Below are positions 1-8,526 of a stretch of 19,389 nt of DNA, piece by piece. Position 1 is the first letter of the stretch. The number at the start of each line of letters is the position of its first letter. The position numbers and the translations under genes were made by a program. The notes below the pieces were generated by a model. That model had not been told where the DNA came from. It made no database searches and saw only the letters and a program-made list of their open reading frames with translations. Origin of the DNA: an uncultured Prevotella sp. (lineage in GTDB: Bacteria > Bacteroidota > Bacteroidia > Bacteroidales > Bacteroidaceae); contig CAJLYG010000037.1 of assembly GCA_905210845.1 (NCBI GenBank), positions 1 to 19,389 of the forward strand. The letters are read 5' to 3'.

Positions 1-14
1 GTTTATCGGGCTTG

Positions 15-57
15 CAACCTGTTTTTAGGTTGTCAAAGGTTGACAAAGGTTGACAAC
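15..57. repeat. Small hairpin and three tandem 10-bp repeats upstream of leuS
   Basis: CAACCT (15-20) can pair with AGGTTG (27-32) around a six-base loop. The sequence then runs into three head-to-tail 10-bp units, GGTTGTCAAA (28-37), GGTTGACAAA (38-47) and GGTTGACAAC (48-57). The hairpin may be the end of a gene lying before the window. The repeats have a one-helical-turn period and could be a protein-binding array. No function can be assigned from sequence. The rest of the 221-base leader holds only the putative leuS promoter. Confidence 0.45.
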
Positions 58-148
58 TCAAAATCGTCATGCACGATCTCAAAGAGACCCATGAACCATC
101 CAAAATGATATTTTTCACGACTCATTCTTTTATATCATTCTTTTTTCG

Positions 149-156
149 TAATTTTG
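149..156 (+). promoter_or_regulatory. Putative leuS operon promoter, -7 box
   Basis: TAATTTTG matches the Bacteroidetes -7 consensus TAnnTTTG exactly. It lies 66 bases before the leuS start codon. There is no clear -33 TTTG; the region about 20 bases upstream (125-131) is only T-rich. It would drive the whole leuS to porZ-like operon. Confidence 0.45.
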
Positions 157-221
157 CATTTGCATGTATTATGTACGCGCAAAGCAGATATATTCGACAT
201 CAATATTAAATAATCAAGATA

Positions 222-3077
222 ATGGATTACAACTTCAGAGAAATTGAGAAGAAGTGGCAGCAACGGTGGGTAGATAACAAAACCTACAAAGTTACCGAAG
301 ATAAGAGTAAGAAGAAATTCTATGTATTGAATATGTTCCCCTACCCTTCTGGTGCAGGTTTGCATGTAGGTCATCCTCTTGGATACATTGCCAGTGATAT
401 CTATGCCCGTTTCAAGCGGTTGCAAGGATTCAATGTTCTCAATCCCATGGGATACGATGCTTTTGGTCTACCTGCTGAACAGTATGCCATCCAGACTGGT
501 CAGCACCCTGCTATCACCACAGTTAACAACATTAACAGATACCGTGAGCAATTGGATAAGATTGGATTCTCCTTTGACTGGGACCGTGAAGTGCGGACTT
601 GTGATCCTAAATATTATAAATGGACACAATGGGCATTTGAACTGATGTTCAAGTCGTACTATGATTATGACGAACAAAAAGCAAAGCCCATTGAGGGTTT
701 GATTGCCCATTTTGAGAAAGAAGGCACTGCCGGCCTGCATATCTCGCAAAGCGAGGAACTATCTTTTACAGCTGAAGAATGGAATGCCAAGACAGAAAAG
801 GAAAAACAGCAAATCTTGATGAACTACCGTATTGCCTATTTGGGAGAAACGATGGTCAACTGGTGTGCCGGACTTGGAACCGTACTTGCTAACGATGAGG
901 TAGTAGACGGAATCAGTGTCCGCGGAGGTTTCCCTGTCGTACAGAAGAAAATGCGCCAATGGTGCCTACGTGTTTCTGCTTATGCACAAAGGTTGTTAGA
1001 CGGTCTTGACACTATTGATTGGACAGATTCATTAAAAGAAACACAACGTAACTGGATTGGAAGGTCGGAAGGTACAGAGGTGGAATTCTCCGTAAAGGAC
1101 AGCAATGTGAAGTTCACGATCTTCACAACCCGTGCGGATACCATGTTTGGCGTTACCTTCATGGTACTTGCCCCAGAATCTGATTATGTCCAACAGATTA
1201 CCACGGCAGAACAGAAATCTGCTGTAGAAGAATATATTAATTACGTAAAAAAGCGTACGGAACGTGATCGTATCAGTGACCATCACGTTACCGGCGTTTT
1301 CTCAGGTGCTTATGCCATCAATCCTTTTACTGGAGATGAAATTCCCATTTGGATCAGTGAATATGTCTTAGCTGGATATGGCACAGGTGCTATCATGGCT
1401 GTTCCTGCGCACGACTCCCGTGACTATGCGTTTGCCAAGCATTTCAATTTGCCCATTATCCCTTTGATTGAGGGTGCAGATGTGAGCGAAGAGAGCTTTG
1501 ATGCCAAGGAAGGCATTGTCATGAACAGTCCACGTCCCGGACATGAGAACGCAGATGGTTTCTCTCTGAATGGCCTTACTGTTAAAGAGGCTATTGCCGC
1601 TACTAAGGAATATGTCACCCGAAAAGGGATAGGACGTGTAAAAGTCAACTTCCGTATCCGCGATGCCATCTTCTCTCGCCAGCGTTATTGGGGTGAACCT
1701 TTCCCTGTTTATTACAAGGATAATATGCCCTATATGCTCCCTATGAGTGCACTTCCGTTGGAATTGCCTGAGATTGACCAGTATAAGCCTACGGAAACAG
1801 GAGAGCCCCCATTGGGTCGTGCCAAGAAATGGGCATGGGATACTGTACAGGAGCAAGTAGTAGACAAATCACTCATTGACAATAAGACCGTCTTCCCGCT
1901 CGAACTCTATACCATGCCGGGATTCGCAGGCTCATCAGCCTATTATCTTCGCTACATGGATCCCCAAGACGACGATGCCCTTGTTGCCAAGGACATTGAT
2001 GAATACTGGCAAAACGTCGACCTTTATGTCGGAGGAACAGAGCATGCAACAGGGCATTTGATTTACAGTAGGTTCTGGAATAAGTTCTTGCATGACTATG
2101 GTTATAGTTGCAAGGAAGAACCTTTCCAGAAGCTCGTCAACCAAGGCATGATCCAAGGACGTTCCAACTTTGTCTACCGCATCAATGATGATGACCATAG
2201 CAAGGCACCAGTCTTCGTATCACTTCATCTGAAAGACCAATACGATACCACACCAATCCATGTTGATGTCAATATCGTCCATGGAGATGTCCTTGACATC
2301 AAGGCATTCCAAGCATGGCGCCCAGAATATAAGGATGCGCAATTTATCCTTGAAGATGGTAAATATGTCTGTGGATGGGCGATCGAGAAAATGTCGAAAT
2401 CGATGTTCAACGTCGTTAACCCAGACATGATCGTAGAAAAATATGGTGCAGATACCTTGCGCTTATACGAGATGTTCCTGGGACCAGTAGAACAAAGCAA
2501 GCCTTGGGACACGAATGGTATTGATGGTTGCCACCGGTTCCTGAAAAAGTTCTGGAACTTGTTCTACGATAACCGCAATGACCAGTTCCTGGTCAACCAA
2601 GAAGAACCAAAGGCGGAATCCCTGAAGAGTGTACACAAGTTGATCAAGAAAGTAACGGGAGATATCCAGCATTTCTCTTACAACACCGCTATTTCTGCCT
2701 TTATGATCTGTGTCAACGAGCTCCAACAACAGCAATGCCACAATCATGACTTGCTGAAGGACTTGGTCATCCTCATCACGCCATTTGCCCCCCATATTGC
2801 AGAAGAACTCTGGGAAGCTTTAGGCGAGAAAGGAAGTGCCTGTGACGCACAATGGCCTTCATATGATGAGAAATATCTTGTTGAGAACGAAATGCAACTG
2901 ACGATTTCCTTTAATGGAAAAGCCCGTTACCAGAAGACATTCCCTGCCCAAGCCACTCAAGATGAAATCCAAGAGGCTGTGCTCAAAGACGAGAAGTCAC
3001 AGAAATACTTGGATGGTAAGCGTGTTATCAAGGTCATTATTGTACCGAAGAGAATCGTAAACATAGTAGTTAAATGA
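222..3077 (+). CDS. leuS: Leucyl-tRNA synthetase
   Basis: This class Ia synthetase charges tRNA-Leu with leucine in the cytoplasm. At 951 aa it is longer than the roughly 860 aa of E. coli LeuRS. The HIGH-type motif is HVGH at residues 48-51 and the KMSKS loop is at 723-727. The CP1 editing domain shows the threonine-rich TTRADTMFG (about 302-310) and the [15 protein letters not shown] segment. A charged insertion of about 50 residues (roughly 148-200) sits between the first Rossmann half and CP1. The ZN-1 cysteines known from other LeuRS proteins are not visible. The C-terminal anticodon-binding region ends in a typical LeuRS C-terminal domain. The start has a Bacteroidetes promoter 66 bases upstream. 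The stop overlaps the next start by four bases. Confidence 0.97.
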   Translation: MDYNFREIEKKWQQRWVDNKTYKVTEDKSKKKFYVLNMFPYPSGAGLHVGHPLGYIASDIYARFKRLQGFNVLNPMGYDAFGLPAEQYAIQTGQHPAITTVNNINRYREQLDKIGFSFDWDREVRTCDPKYYKWTQWAFELMFKSYYDYDEQKAKPIEGLIAHFEKEGTAGLHISQSEELSFTAEEWNAKTEKEKQQILMNYRIAYLGETMVNWCAGLGTVLANDEVVDGISVRGGFPVVQKKMRQWCLRVSAYAQRLLDGLDTIDWTDSLKETQRNWIGRSEGTEVEFSVKDSNVKFTIFTTRADTMFGVTFMVLAPESDYVQQITTAEQKSAVEEYINYVKKRTERDRISDHHVTGVFSGAYAINPFTGDEIPIWISEYVLAGYGTGAIMAVPAHDSRDYAFAKHFNLPIIPLIEGADVSEESFDAKEGIVMNSPRPGHENADGFSLNGLTVKEAIAATKEYVTRKGIGRVKVNFRIRDAIFSRQRYWGEPFPVYYKDNMPYMLPMSALPLELPEIDQYKPTETGEPPLGRAKKWAWDTVQEQVVDKSLIDNKTVFPLELYTMPGFAGSSAYYLRYMDPQDDDALVAKDIDEYWQNVDLYVGGTEHATGHLIYSRFWNKFLHDYGYSCKEEPFQKLVNQGMIQGRSNFVYRINDDDHSKAPVFVSLHLKDQYDTTPIHVDVNIVHGDVLDIKAFQAWRPEYKDAQFILEDGKYVCGWAIEKMSKSMFNVVNPDMIVEKYGADTLRLYEMFLGPVEQSKPWDTNGIDGCHRFLKKFWNLFYDNRNDQFLVNQEEPKAESLKSVHKLIKKVTGDIQHFSYNTAISAFMICVNELQQQQCHNHDLLKDLVILITPFAPHIAEELWEALGEKGSACDAQWPSYDEKYLVENEMQLTISFNGKARYQKTFPAQATQDEIQEAVLKDEKSQKYLDGKRVIKVIIVPKRIVNIVVK

Positions 3078-4027
3078 CAATAGATCATCAGATTGTATGG
3101 AATGAGGCCAAAGATTATATTTTCATAACCTTTGGTCTCCTCCTGTACACCTTTGGATTTACTGTTTTCCTTTTGCCTTATGAAATCGTTACAGGTGGCG
3201 TGACGGGTATGTCCGCTATTATCATGTATGCCACTGGCTTCAAAATGGAAAACACTTACATGATCATCAACATCTCCTTGTTGATCATAGCCTTGAAGAT
3301 TTTAGGCTTCAAGTTCATGATGAAGACCATCTATGCCATCTTCGTCTTGTATTTCTTCCTGAAATTCGGACAAATACTGATGCCTGTTGCCGCTGATGGC
3401 AACTACGTCAAGATCTTAGGCGACAACCAGGAGTTCATGTCGTTGGTCATCGGATGTTGCTTCACGGGCACGGCATTAGGCATTGTATTTCTCAACAATG
3501 GTAGCACAGGTGGTACGGACATCATTGCCGCCTGCGTCAATAAATACCGCAATTTCTCCTTGGGACAAGTGCTGATATTCGTCGACTTTATGATCATCGG
3601 CAGCTGTTTCTTCTTCCCACAATTCGGAGATATGCTCAGTCGTGCCCATAAGGTAGTATTCGGTTTCTGTACGATGATCATCGAGAACTATATGCTCGAC
3701 TATGTGATGAACAGGCGACGTGAATCTGTACAGTTCATGATCTTCTCCAAGAAGTACCAAGAGATTGCCAATGCCATCGGAACACAGATGGACCACGGGG
3801 TTACCATCCTTGACGGACATGGATGGTACACGGGAAAAGAAAGGAAGGTGTTGTGTATCCTTGCCCGAAAGACAGAGAGCGTATCCATATTCAGGCTCAT
3901 CAAGATGATCGACCCCGATGCCTTTGTCTCCCAAAGCTCTGTGATTGGTGTCTACGGAGAAGGATTCGAGAAGATGAAGGTAAAAGTACCCAAAAAGAAA
4001 AATGACAATCAACTTCCCATCAAATGA
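3074..4027 (+). CDS. YitT family membrane protein (DUF2179 C-terminal domain)
   Basis: This 317-aa protein begins with a hydrophobic half. Likely membrane segments lie around residues 13-35, 58-80, 84-103, 120-140 and 150-175. The glycine-rich motif [11 protein letters not shown] and the [10 protein letters not shown] motif are both typical of YitT proteins. The soluble C-terminal part (about 220-310) fits DUF2179, including the [14 protein letters not shown] stretch and a final ISQ-type segment ([15 protein letters not shown]). The family is widespread in bacteria and its substrate is unknown; a transport role is usually assumed. Its ATG overlaps the leuS stop by four bases, so translation is probably coupled. 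The C-terminus is lysine-rich. Confidence 0.92.
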   Translation: MTIDHQIVWNEAKDYIFITFGLLLYTFGFTVFLLPYEIVTGGVTGMSAIIMYATGFKMENTYMIINISLLIIALKILGFKFMMKTIYAIFVLYFFLKFGQILMPVAADGNYVKILGDNQEFMSLVIGCCFTGTALGIVFLNNGSTGGTDIIAACVNKYRNFSLGQVLIFVDFMIIGSCFFFPQFGDMLSRAHKVVFGFCTMIIENYMLDYVMNRRRESVQFMIFSKKYQEIANAIGTQMDHGVTILDGHGWYTGKERKVLCILARKTESVSIFRLIKMIDPDAFVSQSSVIGVYGEGFEKMKVKVPKKKNDNQLPIK

Positions 4028-4611
4028 AAATAGTATTCGCAACCAACAATTCCAATAAGCTGTCGGAAATCCAGGACATCCTCGGACCTGAGTTCCAAAT
4101 CGTTTCTTTAAAGGATATCGGATACAATGAGGATATTCCTGAGACTGGGAAAACCCTTGAGGAAAATGCCTTGCAGAAGGCTCAGTATGTATACGACCAC
4201 TATCACATAGACTGTTTCGCAGATGACACGGGACTCGAAGTGGAAGCCTTGCAGGGTGCCCCTGGCGTGCACAGTGCACGCTATGCAGAAGGAACAGATC
4301 ACGACAGTGAGGCAAACATGGCGAAATTACTGCGGGAATTAGGAGAAAATAACAATCGAAAGGCACAATTTCGTACCGTTATTGCGTTAATACTCCATGG
4401 TGAAGTACATGAATTCGAAGGAAAAATAGAAGGATCTATTGCCAAGGAAAAGAAAGGAACTGAGGGATTCGGTTATGACCCACTCTTTGTTCCCGATGGC
4501 TATGAGGAGAGTTTCGCGCAGTTAGGCATGGACATCAAGAACACCATCTCACATCGCGCGCGGGCTGTTGAACAATTGGCAAGATATCTCAAGAAAATAA
4601 AAGGTATATGA
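4024..4611 (+). CDS. rdgB: RdgB/HAM1 family XTP/dITP diphosphatase
   Basis: This enzyme hydrolyses non-canonical purine nucleotides (ITP, dITP, XTP) to the monophosphate, keeping deaminated bases out of DNA and RNA. The 195-aa length is normal for the family. Signature segments are the N-terminal [11 protein letters not shown] (6-16), the catalytic-acid region [10 protein letters not shown] (67-76), GFGYDPLF (148-155) and SHRARA (176-181). The ATG overlaps the yitT-like stop by four bases, and its own stop overlaps the next gene the same way, so it sits in the middle of a coupled operon. Confidence 0.96.
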   Translation: MKIVFATNNSNKLSEIQDILGPEFQIVSLKDIGYNEDIPETGKTLEENALQKAQYVYDHYHIDCFADDTGLEVEALQGAPGVHSARYAEGTDHDSEANMAKLLRELGENNNRKAQFRTVIALILHGEVHEFEGKIEGSIAKEKKGTEGFGYDPLFVPDGYEESFAQLGMDIKNTISHRARAVEQLARYLKKIKGI

Positions 4612-6620
4612 AGAAATTGATTTCCGTGATCATAGGGATAAGTTATTGTCTATTTTCACATGCCCTTTCAACAGGTACGTGGAAAGCTTATTTGGCATAT
4701 CATGACATCACGGAAATCCAACAGGCGGGGACTTCTATTTATGTTTTGGCATCCAACAATCTCTATTCATATAACCAAAACGACCATAGCATACTTACCT
4801 ACGACAAGACCAAGACTCTCAGTGATTGCCATATCACCCATATTGCCTATTGCAGCAGCATACAACGATTGGTCATCACCTATAACAACTATAATATTGA
4901 CTTGCTGGATAATAAGGGTAATCTCACGAATATCCCTGATTACTACCAGAAGTCAATGAGCGACGACAAGACGATATACGATATCTATATTCATGGGAAT
5001 GATGCGTATCTGTCAACAGGGTTCGGCATTATCAAGATCAACGTCAAGGATGCTGAGATCAGTGACACTTATCAGTTAGGAGCCAAAGTGGCATATACGT
5101 ATATCTCCGACAACTATATCTATGCCGCAGAACCCAATAACGGCATTTTCAAAGCCTCTATGGACGACAATTTGCTCGACAAGAGTAATTGGACGAGAGA
5201 GAAAGATTATGTCGCACAGAACAAAACAATCGACCCTACCCTGCTCTCCTTGGTCCAATCCCTACAACCAGGTGGACCTACATATAATTATTTCTACCAA
5301 CTTAGTTTCAAAAATGATTGCCTTTACACAGCCGGTGGACAATACAACGCTTCCGTAGAAAGCGACCGACCAGGCACTGTACAGGTACTCAAGAATGGAG
5401 AATGGTCGCTTTATGAGGACCAACTCACTCCTAAGACGGGTGTCAGGTATAGGGACATAGATTGCATTGATGTAGACCCTACGGATACCAGCCATGTTTT
5501 TGTTTCGGGAAAATGCGGGCTGTACGAATTCCGTAAGGGCGCTTACCAAAACATATACACCTTAGAGAATAGTCCCCTCGGCACGGCTTTGGCAGAAAAT
5601 CAATCAAATAAAAAGGACTATGTCCTCGTAGAGGGTATTACTTTCGATGACAAAGGCAACCTATGGTGCCTGAACAGTCAGTCGAAAACAGGTAGCTTGT
5701 TTGAATATACCACTGACAAGGAATGGAAGAAAATCGATATAGACATCCCACTCTTGAACTCAGAAAGGAGTTTAGGAGCCCTTCAATCGCCTTTCTTTGA
5801 CAGTAGGAACCTCTTATGGTTTGTCAATAACCATTGGACAACTCCTGGTCTGTTCTGCTACCAGCCTTCCACGAATGGCTTTCAGAGCTATACTACCTTC
5901 GTAAATGAGGATGGGACGACGGTGTCGCCTACTTTTGTGAGATGTGTGACCGAAGACTTGTCCCATCATATCTGGATAGGTACCAACGTAGGACCACTTA
6001 TGTTGGAGAGTACGGAAATCAACAACAATGGCTCGACTTTTACACAAGTCAAGGTGCTCAGGAATGATGGCACCAACTACGCAGACTATCTTCTTGCCAA
6101 TATCGATATCACTTCCATCGCCATAGACGGAGGAGGCAGGAAATGGATGGGCACGAATGGCAATGGCGTTTACCTGATCAGTGAGGATAATATGACGCAA
6201 ATACACCATTTTACCCGGTCGGATAGTCCCTTGCTCAGCGACAATATCCTCTCCATTGCCATCAATGGCACGACAGGAGAAGTATTCTTTGCTACAGAAG
6301 AAGGCCTTTGCTCTTACCAGAGTGATGCAACGGAATCCCAGGAAAAGATGACGAAAGACAATGTTTATGCCTATCCTAATCCTGTTCGGCCTGATTATAC
6401 AGGACTCATTACTATTGTAGGACTCTCCTACCATGCAGATGTCAAGATCGTTACAAGCAATGGAATCCTTGTCAACGAGGGCACGAGCAATGGAGGAACT
6501 TATACTTGGAATGGCTGTGACCAGAATGGCAGGAAAGTCGCTTCAGGCGTTTATATGGTAGAGACAGCCACAGCTTCAGGCAGCAAAGGAACGGTCTGCA
6601 AGATCGCTATTGTCAGATAA
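4608..6620 (+). CDS. PorZ-like type IX secretion system beta-propeller protein
   Basis: The 670-aa protein has an N-terminal signal peptide (residues 1-20, [20 protein letters not shown]). The body is rich in two-component-regulator-propeller-like repeats, for example [28 protein letters not shown] and the [17 protein letters not shown] stretch. The last 85 residues begin at YPNP (589-592) and end KIAIVR; they resemble a type IX secretion C-terminal sorting domain. In Porphyromonas gingivalis, PorZ is a surface component of the type IX sortase complex that presents anionic LPS to the sortase PorU. The N-terminal segment from GTWKAYLAY onward fits what I remember of PorZ, but no alignment was run. 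The alternative is a generic propeller protein exported by the type IX system. It is the last gene of the leuS operon and converges on nadA nine bases away. Confidence 0.8.
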   Translation: MKKLISVIIGISYCLFSHALSTGTWKAYLAYHDITEIQQAGTSIYVLASNNLYSYNQNDHSILTYDKTKTLSDCHITHIAYCSSIQRLVITYNNYNIDLLDNKGNLTNIPDYYQKSMSDDKTIYDIYIHGNDAYLSTGFGIIKINVKDAEISDTYQLGAKVAYTYISDNYIYAAEPNNGIFKASMDDNLLDKSNWTREKDYVAQNKTIDPTLLSLVQSLQPGGPTYNYFYQLSFKNDCLYTAGGQYNASVESDRPGTVQVLKNGEWSLYEDQLTPKTGVRYRDIDCIDVDPTDTSHVFVSGKCGLYEFRKGAYQNIYTLENSPLGTALAENQSNKKDYVLVEGITFDDKGNLWCLNSQSKTGSLFEYTTDKEWKKIDIDIPLLNSERSLGALQSPFFDSRNLLWFVNNHWTTPGLFCYQPSTNGFQSYTTFVNEDGTTVSPTFVRCVTEDLSHHIWIGTNVGPLMLESTEINNNGSTFTQVKVLRNDGTNYADYLLANIDITSIAIDGGGRKWMGTNGNGVYLISEDNMTQIHHFTRSDSPLLSDNILSIAINGTTGEVFFATEEGLCSYQSDATESQEKMTKDNVYAYPNPVRPDYTGLITIVGLSYHADVKIVTSNGILVNEGTSNGGTYTWNGCDQNGRKVASGVYMVETATASGSKGTVCKIAIVR

Positions 6621-6627
6621 GGAAAGG

Positions 6628-6652
6628 GATCAGCTCAAACTGAGCATCTTTT
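6628..6652 (+). terminator. Weak candidate terminator after the porZ-like gene
   Basis: GCTCA (6633-6637) pairs with TGAGC (6641-6645) around a three-base loop. An outer GAT/ATC pair extends the stem across a two-base bulge, and TTTT follows. It overlaps the last codons of the convergent nadA gene, so it could simply be coding sequence. Confidence 0.35.
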
Positions 6653-7619
6653 CAATAGGCTTTACTGCCTCCCGGGCGATCTCTGGATCAATTTCTATGG
6701 TTGGCCAACCGTATTTTAGTGTATTATAGATTTTCTTGAGCGTATTCATCTTCATATATTGACACTCGTTGCAGCTGCATCCGACTCCACCTTCACTTAC
6801 CTCTGGGGGAACAGGATAGAAGACCTTGTCAGGGCATATCCGCTGCATCTCATGCAAGATGCCAGCTTCAGTAGCCACTATATATTCCTTTTCATCATGC
6901 GTCTGGGCATACTTGAGCATAGTGGCGGTAGAACCCTTCACGTCTGCGATGGCGAGCACAGGTGCCTTACACTCCAAATGAGCCATGATAACCGCCTGTG
7001 GATGCTCCTGCTTGAGCTTAACAATACCTTCTACGGAGAATTTCTCATGGACATGACAACCACCGTTCCAGAGCAGCATTTTTCTTCCCGTCTTACTATT
7101 GATATAATTGCCTAAGTTATAGTCAGGACCAAAGATCAACTTCTCATCCTTCGGGAAAGAATTGATCACTTTCTCGGCATTGCCACTGGTCACCACACAA
7201 TCCGTGAGAGCTTTGACCGCAGCTGTCGTATTTACGTAGCTAATCACCTTATATCCCGGATGCTCTTCCTTATAGCGTCTCAAGTCTTCTGCACGGCAAG
7301 AATCAGCCAAGGAGCATCCTGCATTCAAGTCAGGGCAAAGGACAGTCTTGTTCGGTGATAGCAGTTTACAAGTCTCTGCCATGAAATGCACGCCACACAT
7401 CACCATGACCTTGGCATTCGTATCCGCAGCCTTGCGTGCCAAAGCCAAAGAGTCGCCTACGAAATCCGCGATCTCCTGAATGTCCCCCACCGTATAATAG
7501 TGAGCCAAAATAATCGCATCCTTCTCTTTGCAGAGACGTCGTATTTCCTTTTTCAGATTGCATGAGTCGTCAACCGGTTCATCGATGTATCCCATTTTTT
7601 TCCATTCTTCCTTCACCAT
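6630..7619 (-). CDS. nadA: Quinolinate synthase A
   Basis: NadA condenses iminoaspartate with dihydroxyacetone phosphate to give quinolinate, the second step of de novo NAD synthesis. The 329-aa protein shows ILAHYYTVGDIQEIADFVGDS (37-57, a family hallmark), PDLNAGCSLADSC (96-108), WNGGCHVH (184-191) and GCSCNEC (280-286). C102, C188 and one cysteine of the last cluster are the likely [4Fe-4S] ligands. The start at 7619 gives the usual N-terminus; an in-frame ATG eight codons later is an alternative. nadB and nadC are not in the window. The gene stands alone with a long upstream region that looks like the replication origin. Confidence 0.96.
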   Translation of the reverse strand: MVKEEWKKMGYIDEPVDDSCNLKKEIRRLCKEKDAIILAHYYTVGDIQEIADFVGDSLALARKAADTNAKVMVMCGVHFMAETCKLLSPNKTVLCPDLNAGCSLADSCRAEDLRRYKEEHPGYKVISYVNTTAAVKALTDCVVTSGNAEKVINSFPKDEKLIFGPDYNLGNYINSKTGRKMLLWNGGCHVHEKFSVEGIVKLKQEHPQAVIMAHLECKAPVLAIADVKGSTATMLKYAQTHDEKEYIVATEAGILHEMQRICPDKVFYPVPPEVSEGGVGCSCNECQYMKMNTLKKIYNTLKYGWPTIEIDPEIAREAVKPIEKMLSLS

Positions 7620-7680
7620 GATATCATTATCTTTATTTATTTTATTGATTTAAAAAAGAAAATGTAATGAGATGATGTAC

Positions 7681-7996
7681 TGTGGATATGTGTAAAAATA
7701 ATGCCTCGAAAGCTTGGTGATTCCATTATCCCCACCTTATCCCTGTTTATCCACCATAACCATTCACTTTATTTCTCTGAAAATCAAAGTCGTATGGATC
7801 TTATCCACATTTCTGATTCCGTTGCAAAGTTAATAAGTTTATATCTTTTCTGATACAAAAAACGTGGAAAAATACGCTTTAGTGCCTTCAAAAGTTTGTT
7901 GATATCCCCTATTTTCATGGGATGAGTATCAGCCTGTGGATATTCCCTACGTTCTGAACCCGCTTTTCCACGTAGTTATCCACGAATTGTGAATAA
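7681..7996. promoter_or_regulatory. DnaA-box cluster
   Basis: Forward boxes are TTATCCCCA (7726-7734), TTATCCACC (7747-7755), TTATCCACA (7801-7809, perfect) and TTATCCACG (7976-7984). Reverse boxes are TGTGGATAT (7681-7689), TGTGGATAT (7935-7943) and TGTGAATAA (7988-7996). Weaker copies are TTATCCCTG (7737-7745), CGTGGAAAA (7863-7871) and TTTTCCACG (7964-7972). The 7726, 7737 and 7747 copies are spaced 11 and 10 bases apart on one face of the helix. The boxes at 7976 and 7988 form a head-to-head pair three bases apart. Confidence 0.8.
7825..7859 (-). promoter_or_regulatory. Candidate nadA promoter inside the origin region
   Basis: On the minus strand TAACTTTG (7825-7832) matches TAnnTTTG exactly. 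A TTTG (7856-7859) lies upstream with a 23-base spacer, a little longer than the usual 19-21. Transcription would run through the perfect DnaA box and the tandem box group into nadA, leaving a leader of roughly 200 bases. Placement is tentative. Confidence 0.35.
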
Positions 7997-8053
7997 CCTA
8001 TTGATTTCAGGGTATTCGTAAGAAAATTGATCAGTCATTACGAGTTGATTTCT

Positions 8054-8163
8054 AAAAGGTCATCTCCAGTCCTTCAAAATATGATCTCCAGCCTTTCAAA
8101 AGGTTATCTATAGCGCGCGAAAAGATTATCTTTCACAAACCAAAAGGTCATCTATTGAAAATG
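8054..8163 (+). repeat. Five tandem 22-bp iteron-like repeats
   Basis: Units start at 8054, 8076, 8098, 8120 and 8142 with exact 22-base spacing and no gaps. Each begins AAAA and carries a conserved core: AAAAGGTCATCT, AAAATATGATCT, AAAAGGTTATCT, AAAAGATTATCT and AAAAGGTCATCT. The last ten bases of each unit vary, although units 1 and 2 share CCAGYCYTTC. The TTATCT part of units 3 and 4 resembles the first half of the DnaA box, in the same orientation as the perfect box. Spacing equals two helical turns. Confidence 0.85.
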
Positions 8164-8197
8164 AATGGAATAGGACATGTTTTCATGAAATTTGCTT

Positions 8198-8213
8198 AGA
8201 TTGTTTCCAATCT
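8198..8213. repeat. Short inverted repeat
   Basis: AGATTG (8198-8203) and CAATCT (8208-8213) form a perfect 6-bp stem around TTTC. A 10-bp palindrome, TTTCATGAAA, lies just before it at 8181-8190. Both are between the 22-bp array and the rubredoxin terminator. Role unknown. Confidence 0.35.
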
Positions 8214-8264
8214 TAGTTTAGGTAGGCTTATATCTTGGCTTTGACGGTATTGTAACTTAGTTTT

Positions 8265-8301
8265 TAAAAAAGAAACAGTCTCCGTTGAGGTTGGAGACTG
8301 T
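8265..8301 (-). terminator. Rho-independent terminator of rubredoxin
   Basis: ACAGTCTCC (8275-8283) and GGAGACTGT (8293-8301) form a perfect 9-bp stem with a nine-base loop, beginning seven bases after the rubredoxin stop codon. Read on the minus strand the stem is followed by TTTCTTTTTT. Since a T-rich run also follows on the plus strand, it may work both ways and shield the origin region from transcription. Confidence 0.85.
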
Positions 8302-8308
8302 CTTCTTT

Positions 8309-8470
8309 TTAATCTTCTGGTTTGAAATCATCTTTTCCTACACCGCAGATTGGGCATACCCAATCATCTGGAATGTCTTCAAAGGCTGTGCCTGGTTGAA
8401 CACCATTTTCTGGATCACCTACTTCTGGGTCATAAACATAACCACAGGTTTCGCAAACATACTTTTTCAT
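8309..8470 (-). CDS. rd: Rubredoxin
   Basis: This small cytoplasmic electron carrier of 53 aa holds a single iron bound by four cysteines. The two knuckles are C6-E-T-C9-G and C39-P-I-C42-G, and the aromatic core residues (Y4, Y11, Y13, W37) and the [17 protein letters not shown] block are all as in classical rubredoxins. In anaerobes rubredoxin typically passes electrons to rubrerythrin or to oxygen/peroxide reductases; no such partner is encoded here. It lies 56 bases after the GT9 stop, with AAGGTAAG a few bases before the ATG and its own terminator downstream. It may be transcribed alone or as the tail of the GT9 operon. Confidence 0.95.
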   Translation of the reverse strand: MKKYVCETCGYVYDPEVGDPENGVQPGTAFEDIPDDWVCPICGVGKDDFKPED

Positions 8471-8526
8471 AATCTTACCTTTTTATATAATGATACAATA
8501 GTGTTATGTTGTCACTTATCTTTTCT

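Larger units (their letters stand above)
7621..8163. other. Putative chromosomal replication origin (oriC)
   Basis: The 689 bases between nadA and rubredoxin contain no credible gene. Three elements lie in order: an AT-rich tract (7621-7674, about 12% G+C, candidate unwinding element), a cluster of DnaA boxes (7681-7996), and five phased 22-bp repeats (8054-8163). Seven 9-mers match TTATCCACA on either strand with at most one mismatch. About 0.14 would be expected by chance in 660 bases of even composition. G versus C bias in + strand genes also reverses between the left and right of this gap. No dnaA gene is in the window, so the call rests on DNA signals alone. Confidence 0.75.

Noticed and set aside
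3476..4366. A 296-codon open frame on the minus strand opposite the yitT-like and rdgB genes
   Set aside because: Both + strand genes have clear family motifs across the same bases. The antisense product is rich in His, Cys and Arg with no recognisable domain, as expected of a shadow frame.
8054..8163. The 22-bp array as a CRISPR
   Set aside because: Conserved cores are only about 12 bases and the variable parts about 10, too short for spacers. No cas gene is nearby.
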